Shown in pieces: positions 60,097 to 64,000 of a DNA stretch of 64,000 bases (positions are counted from its first letter, which is position 1; every line of letters starts with the position of its first letter). Both the position numbers and the translations under genes were made by a program. The stretch is taken from the NCBI GenBank assembly GCA_963617485.1, contig CAVEPA010000005.1, positions 86,312 through 150,311 of the forward strand. Reading direction: 5' to 3'. Source of the DNA: UBA1757 sp963617485 (lineage in GTDB: Bacteria; Bacteroidota; Bacteroidia; Bacteroidales; UBA1402). The notes beneath the pieces were generated by a model. The model saw only the letters and a list, made by a program, of their open reading frames with translations. It did no database searches and was not told the DNA's origin.

Positions 60097-63000
60097 ATGG
60101 ATAAGAGTTTTTTGGCCAAGGTGGCCGCTAGTATATATGAACAGCAGGGACATCATCTGAACCAAGTGGTGATGGTGTTTCCCAACAAACGTGCCAGATT
60201 GTTCTTTAACCAGGCGCTGTACGAGGTGGCCGGCAGACCCGTGTGGACTCCGCAATACTTGGGCATCGCGGACCTTTGGGCGCAGTGCCGGGTGAGCAAT
60301 GCCCAAGGCCAGCCCTGGACCCTGGGCGACCCCATCTACCTGAACGGCCTGCTTTTTGAGGAATACAGCCGCATTTTTTCCGAGAGCAAGGGCAGTTTTG
60401 ACGATTTTTACGCCTGGGGCAAGGTGCTGCTGCGCGATTTCGACAACATAGACCGCAACTTGGCCGATGCCAAAGCTCTTTTCCGTCTAGTGGGCGAAAC
60501 GCTGAGCCTTCAGGACAATTTCGAACATCTTAGCGAAGAACAGAAACAACTGATACAGAGCTTCTTCGGCAATTTCAAGCCCAAAGACGAAGAGGAAGTC
60601 AGCCAGCTGAAAAAGAACTTTATCCAGCTGTGGAACCGCATGTACGCACTCTATCAGGCCTTCAAGCTAAGGCTCGACAAGGAAGCTCTTGTCTACAGCT
60701 CGATGCTGACGCGCGAAATTGTGGAAAATTGGGAAAGGTACAGCCAGAACGTTTTCAACGCCAAGCTCTATGCCTTTGTAGGCTTCAATGCACTCAATCC
60801 TTGCGAGGAAAAGCTGTTCGGCAAATTCAAGGAAGAGGGCAAGGCGCTATTCTTTTGGGATTACGACCACTATTATCTGGACAACGAACTGGATGAGGCG
60901 GGCTATTTCATGCGCCGCAATCTACAGCGTTTTCCCAATGCCCTGCAAGACGATTTCAACGCGCTGCGACAGAGGGGAAAAAGCATCGAAATCATCGCTT
61001 CGGCGGGCGAGAACGCCCAGGTACATTATGCGGCCGGCGACTGGTTGCAGCGCCACAGCGACAGCCATTCGGCCGTGGTACTCTGCAATGAAGCCTTGCT
61101 GCTGCCCATGCTGCACGCCCTGCCCGAAGACATCAAAGAGTTCAATATCACCATGGGCTACCCCATGACGCAGAGTCCGGTTTACCACCTGTTGCAAGAG
61201 ATTGTGCAGCTGCACAGCGAGGGCCGTCGCAGCGGCAGCTGCGACGGCCCGGCCAGTTATCGCAGCCAGTACGTTCTGCCACTGCTACAGAACAGCATCG
61301 TGGGCCGGGCCAGCTCGCCGGCAGGCGAGCTGGCCGCCCTGCTGCAAGACAGCCACGGCTTCAGTTGCAGCGCCGACGAGCTGACCGGCCAAAACGATGA
61401 ACTGCTGCGTTGCCTGTTCAAGCCCGTAGAAACGCCGGCCGAACTGGGCGACAAGCTGCTCGAAGCCATCCGCTTGCTGGCGGATGCGGAGCAGGAGCAA
61501 GCCCGGAGGGCTTGCGCTGCGGCCGCCGCGGACGCGGCGGCCGCAGCCCGGCCGGCCCAAGAGGCCGGCCGCCTGCTCGCACCGCTCTACCAAGAGAGCC
61601 TCTTCCTCTGTCACCAGGCCATAGAGCAATTACAGCAAATGCTCACATCGGGGCTTATCCAGCTCAATTTCGCCACCTACCGCCGCCTGCTGGCCCAAGT
61701 GCTCAACCTGAGCATACCCTTCTCGGGCGAGCCGCTGGGTGGCGTACAGCTAATGGGCTTGCTCGAAACCCGCAACCTCGATTTCGACCACCTGCTCATC
61801 TTGTCGGCCAACGAAGGCAACCTGCCGCGCGATTCACAGGAAAGCTCCTTCATCCCTTATCATCTGCGCCAAGCCTTCGGCCTTACCCTGCCCCAACACC
61901 AGGAAGCCATCTCGGCCTACTACTTTATGCGCATGCTGCAACGCGCCCAAGACATCACCATCTGCTACAGCAACGTCACCAAGGGCGACCGGCACACCGA
62001 AAAGAGCCGTTTTCTGCTGCAGCTGCAAATGGAATCGGGGCTGGACATCAAAAGCAGCTTCATCAGCGGTAAGAACGGCGACAACCGGCACTTGCCGCCC
62101 CTGCCCAGAAAAGGTGTCAGCCTGCCCCAAGTACTCTCGCCCAGCAGCCTGAAAAACTATATCAGCTGCGAGGCCAAATTCTATTATGCCAACATACTCA
62201 AACTGAAACCGATAGAAGAACCCGACGAAGACATGGACGCCGCCGTCACCGGCACCATTTTTCACAGCAGCATGCAGTATCTCTATACCGAAACCGCGCT
62301 AAGAAAAGCCAACAGGCCCCATGCCACCGGCGACGTGCTAAAGGCCATGGCCGACAAAACCGGCGACATCCTGCCCATTATCATCGAAAAAGAAGACATC
62401 AAGGCCATCCAAGGGGACGGCCATCTGAGGGAAGTGCTGGAGCTTTTCACCCAAATGCACTATTTCAAAAGCATCGACCCTTACGGCCAAGCCTTACGCA
62501 GCCCTGAAAAGCGCGAAAACTTCGGCGGCGATCTGCTGCTCAAACTCAATATCCAAGAGGAAAACCTAAAGCGGACACTGCACTGCGATGCAAGCCAAGC
62601 CCCCTTCGAGCTGCTGGCCATGGAACTGAAAGTCGGCAGCGACACCGCCCTGCAGATAGATGCGCAGACCAGCTTCGGCACCCACGGCATCATCGACCGT
62701 ATCGACTATAAAGAAGGGCGCTTGCGCATTGTCGACTACAAGACCGGCCGCCGCGACCCCAAAACACTTATATGGGACAAGGTTTTCAGTACCAGGGCCA
62801 GTTCCTACGAGCTGAACGCCATGCAGGTGCATCTTTACGCTATGCTGCTGCAAAAGCACGCCGCCGGCCCCCAGCCCGACCCGGACACTACCCTGCCCCA
62901 GTGTCTCAACGAGAAGTTGCAGCAAGCGGATACCGCCCTCCAAACCGTCTTGTTTTATCCGCTCGCCGGCGATTATGCCAAGACCGACAGTCACCTGTTG

Positions 63001-63168
63001 AAATTCGAAGGCAAGTCGGATTTCCGCGCCTATCAAGAGGATTTCCGCGCCGCCCTGCAAGACTTCCTCTACTACAGATATTTCCACAGCGACCACGACA
63101 ACTTCGAGCGCTGCGACAATACCAAAACCTGCGAATACTGCGATTTCCGTCACCTTTGCCGCCGCTAA
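60097..63168 (+). CDS. AddB-like PD-(D/E)XK nuclease subunit
   Basis: 1023 residues. The N-terminal helicase-like part (VVMVFPNKRARLFFNQALYEVAG) has no Walker A, so it is likely a non-ATPase arm. The C-terminal nuclease shows IDRIDYKEGRLRIVDYKTGRRDPKT, and cysteines ISCEAKFYY and CEYCDFRHLC form the AddB-type 4Fe-4S clasp. It is the probable partner of the AddA-like gene four bases upstream. Oddity: around residues 460-495 there is an Ala/Arg/Glu-rich low-complexity stretch (RRACAAAAADAAAAARPAQ) encoded by strong GC-rich inverted repeats at 61498-61570, plus hairpins at 61221-61250 and 61308-61335. These look like insertions or expansions in loops that leave the frame open. Confidence 0.88.
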   Translation: MDKSFLAKVAASIYEQQGHHLNQVVMVFPNKRARLFFNQALYEVAGRPVWTPQYLGIADLWAQCRVSNAQGQPWTLGDPIYLNGLLFEEYSRIFSESKGSFDDFYAWGKVLLRDFDNIDRNLADAKALFRLVGETLSLQDNFEHLSEEQKQLIQSFFGNFKPKDEEEVSQLKKNFIQLWNRMYALYQAFKLRLDKEALVYSSMLTREIVENWERYSQNVFNAKLYAFVGFNALNPCEEKLFGKFKEEGKALFFWDYDHYYLDNELDEAGYFMRRNLQRFPNALQDDFNALRQRGKSIEIIASAGENAQVHYAAGDWLQRHSDSHSAVVLCNEALLLPMLHALPEDIKEFNITMGYPMTQSPVYHLLQEIVQLHSEGRRSGSCDGPASYRSQYVLPLLQNSIVGRASSPAGELAALLQDSHGFSCSADELTGQNDELLRCLFKPVETPAELGDKLLEAIRLLADAEQEQARRACAAAAADAAAAARPAQEAGRLLAPLYQESLFLCHQAIEQLQQMLTSGLIQLNFATYRRLLAQVLNLSIPFSGEPLGGVQLMGLLETRNLDFDHLLILSANEGNLPRDSQESSFIPYHLRQAFGLTLPQHQEAISAYYFMRMLQRAQDITICYSNVTKGDRHTEKSRFLLQLQMESGLDIKSSFISGKNGDNRHLPPLPRKGVSLPQVLSPSSLKNYISCEAKFYYANILKLKPIEEPDEDMDAAVTGTIFHSSMQYLYTETALRKANRPHATGDVLKAMADKTGDILPIIIEKEDIKAIQGDGHLREVLELFTQMHYFKSIDPYGQALRSPEKRENFGGDLLLKLNIQEENLKRTLHCDASQAPFELLAMELKVGSDTALQIDAQTSFGTHGIIDRIDYKEGRLRIVDYKTGRRDPKTLIWDKVFSTRASSYELNAMQVHLYAMLLQKHAAGPQPDPDTTLPQCLNEKLQQADTALQTVLFYPLAGDYAKTDSHLLKFEGKSDFRAYQEDFRAALQDFLYYRYFHSDHDNFERCDNTKTCEYCDFRHLCRR
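61221..61250. repeat. GC-rich intragenic inverted repeat in addB-like gene
   Basis: Arms of 13 bp (61221-61233 and 61238-61250), loop GGCA. Encodes GRRSGSCDGPA. Confidence 0.92.
61308..61335. repeat. GC-rich intragenic inverted repeat in addB-like gene
   Basis: Arms of 12 bp (61308-61319 and 61324-61335), loop GGCA, the same loop as the hairpin at 61221. Encodes RASSPAGELAA. Confidence 0.92.
61498..61570. repeat. Cluster of three GC-rich inverted repeats in addB-like gene
   Basis: 61498-61504/61508-61514 (7 bp, loop GGA); 61516-61530/61533-61547 (15 bp, loop GA); 61550-61557/61563-61570 (8 bp, loop of 5). The DNA encodes the alanine-rich stretch of the protein. Confidence 0.92.
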
Positions 63169-63219
63169 CCAAGCAAGATGTCAAGCATATCTTAGCCCTT
63201 AGAAACGACTCAACATAAG

Positions 63220-63369
63220 TTATATCTTAACATCATCTGGATTGTTTGCAAGCTTTTTCCGGAAAGAATCCGTGATAACCAATTCTATGTTGGGATTTGT
63301 TTCTTTAAGAAACTTCTTGTTACATATGTATGGGTTTATGACTCTTGAACCACGTTTATGAGGTTTTAC
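63220..63369 (-). pseudogene. In-frame continuation beyond the stop of the Mrr-N-like gene
   Basis: The frame of the Mrr-N-like gene continues after its TAA (63370-63372) for 49 codons to a TAA at 63220-63222. It has no ATG of its own and protein-like composition (KPHKRGSRVINPYICNKKFL, LVITDSFRKKLANNPDDVKI). It looks like the C-terminal part of a longer protein cut off by a nonsense change. Alternatively it is open by chance in AT-rich DNA. The rest of 63169-63219 holds nothing recognisable. Confidence 0.45.
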
Positions 63370-63732
63370 TTATACAACATTCGTATTCTCTGAATTAACT
63401 TGTGTTGCTATAAATTCCGGCAACTCCCTCAAATTGTCGAGAGTCAAATCTTCTCCATATTTTTCAAGAACCTCTAATCCCTTAGTTGTAATTTTGTAAG
63501 ACCCTACAGAGAAGGCTTCTACGAGCCCCATTTTCTTTAAGTATGAAGCGCAGTAATTAACTCTACTGAAATGCTTCGTAACACGTCCGCTCTTTGTATA
63601 CTCATTATAATCTTCATTTGACATTTTTAAATCCGTTCCAATATAGCGACTGAGATCATATAATCTGCAATTCCCTTTTTTCGATAAGTTATCAAGAAAC
63701 GGGAAAAAATAATATTTAAACTTTGGTATCAT
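63370..63732 (-). CDS. Mrr-N-like winged-helix protein, possibly truncated
   Basis: 120 residues from ATG 63732. It resembles the N-terminal winged-helix domain of Mrr-type restriction proteins: MIPKFKYYFFPFLDNLSKKG, YNEYTKSGRVTKHFSRVNYCASYLKKMGLVE, FSVGSYKITTKGLEVLEKYGEDLTL. The pattern of a short DNA-binding domain, then 'RVxYCxSYLKKxGLVE' and 'ITxKGLEVL', is typical. No nuclease domain is visible. The frame goes on for 49 codons past the stop, so the protein may originally have been longer. It is AT-rich compared with the rest of the window and lies 36 bases from a cytosine methyltransferase, which suggests a restriction-modification or defence setting. Confidence 0.6.
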   Translation of the reverse strand: MIPKFKYYFFPFLDNLSKKGNCRLYDLSRYIGTDLKMSNEDYNEYTKSGRVTKHFSRVNYCASYLKKMGLVEAFSVGSYKITTKGLEVLEKYGEDLTLDNLRELPEFIATQVNSENTNVV

Positions 63733-63768
63733 ATTATGAGACAGATTCGTTTATGATTAGTCCATTGG

Positions 63769-64000
63769 TTATTGGGTCCTGGGAAAATCATTGTTTGAAA
63801 TACGGACAGCAAGTCCTATCGCTTTGCCAAGCAAAGGAGGAACCGCATTCCCTATTTGAACAAGTTGCTTGTTCTTTTTCCCTTCAAAAATAAAATCATC
63901 GGGAAATGATTGAAGTCTTGCCATTTCTCTTGCCGTTAGCACACGTGGAAGTTTGGGGTGAAGATTAACACCGCCATGGTTTTCCTTAATGGTGCATGAA
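63769..64000 (-). CDS. DNA (cytosine-5-)-methyltransferase, C-terminal part
   Basis: Partial: the gene runs off the window's end, so only its last ~76 codons are visible. Reading the minus strand gives NHGGVNLHPKLPRVLTAREM, then ARLQSFPDDFIFEGKKNKQL (motif IX) and VQIGNAVPPLLGKAIGL (motif X). These match Dcm-type C5 cytosine methyltransferases, which flip out and methylate cytosine in a target sequence. The stop TAA is at 63769-63771. The target cannot be read from this part. Together with the Mrr-N-like gene it probably forms a type II restriction-modification module at the edge of an AT-rich region. Confidence 0.9.
   Translation of the reverse strand, partial: SCTIKENHGGVNLHPKLPRVLTAREMARLQSFPDDFIFEGKKNKQLVQIGNAVPPLLGKAIGLAVRISNNDFPRTQ

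Overview
The window looks like chromosomal DNA from a member of the Bacteroidales (Bacteroidota). The evidence is two SusC/SusD pairs, many Bacteroidota-type lipoprotein signals, a Bacteroidota AddAB-like helicase/nuclease pair, an M6 protease of the Bacteroidales type, and promoters of the TTTG-N20-TAnnTTTG type. By eye the DNA is moderately GC-rich throughout, except for the last ~830 bases, which are clearly AT-rich and carry restriction-modification-like genes. I cannot name the species. No tRNA, rRNA, CRISPR array or insertion sequence was seen.

Layout. (1) 1-1202: the end of a CBS-domain (CNNM/hemolysin-like) protein, convergent with a ComEA-like helix-hairpin-helix membrane protein. 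(2) 1368-7437: VanZ-like protein, a secreted beta-helix glycosidase (GH141-like), then a complete sugar phosphotransferase system (EIIA, Enzyme I, HPr, EIICB) packed into one operon. A complete PTS is unusual in this phylum. (3) 7549-13714: MFS sugar transporter, a GH78-like cytoplasmic rhamnosidase and a lipoprotein with a GH67-like N-terminus, with their own promoter and a terminator at 13761. (4) 13827-20924: a six-gene membrane complex related to Hyf/Ech hydrogenases and complex I. Its large and NuoB-like subunits lack the cysteines that would hold NiFe and the proximal cluster, so it is an 'Ehr'-type complex of unknown reaction. (5) 21002-23935: a secreted GH2 beta-galactosidase-type enzyme with a textbook Bacteroidota promoter. 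(6) 23914-35408, minus strand: FdtB/FdtA-like sugar-nucleotide genes, two copies of a 73-bp repeat, class I fumarase, HflX, RsmI, a P/E-rich hypothetical, DacB, a small lipoprotein and an M6 metalloprotease. The last three are translationally coupled. (7) 35596-53841, minus strand: an eight-gene operon with three fasciclin (FAS1) lipoproteins, two SusC/SusD pairs and a terminal secreted beta-helix protein. It has no glycoside hydrolase or regulator and ends in a clear intrinsic terminator. (8) 53966-56851, minus: ilvE, trmB, mrp. (9) 56970-63168, plus: AddA/AddB-like helicase-nucleases. (10) 63220-64000, minus: an AT-rich cytosine methyltransferase (partial) and an Mrr-N-like winged-helix gene that has an in-frame stop.

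How it fits together. Regions 2, 3 and 5 describe glycan use, with secreted beta-helix, GH2 and GH67-like enzymes releasing sugars and PTS or MFS uptake across the inner membrane. Region 4 would couple an unknown soluble reaction to ion movement. Region 7 is the best candidate for an undescribed system: a surface adhesion/uptake machine built from FAS1 lipoproteins and two TonB-dependent transporters. A second unusual pattern is a set of perfect GC-rich hairpins (10-15 bp arms, short loops) inside several coding sequences.
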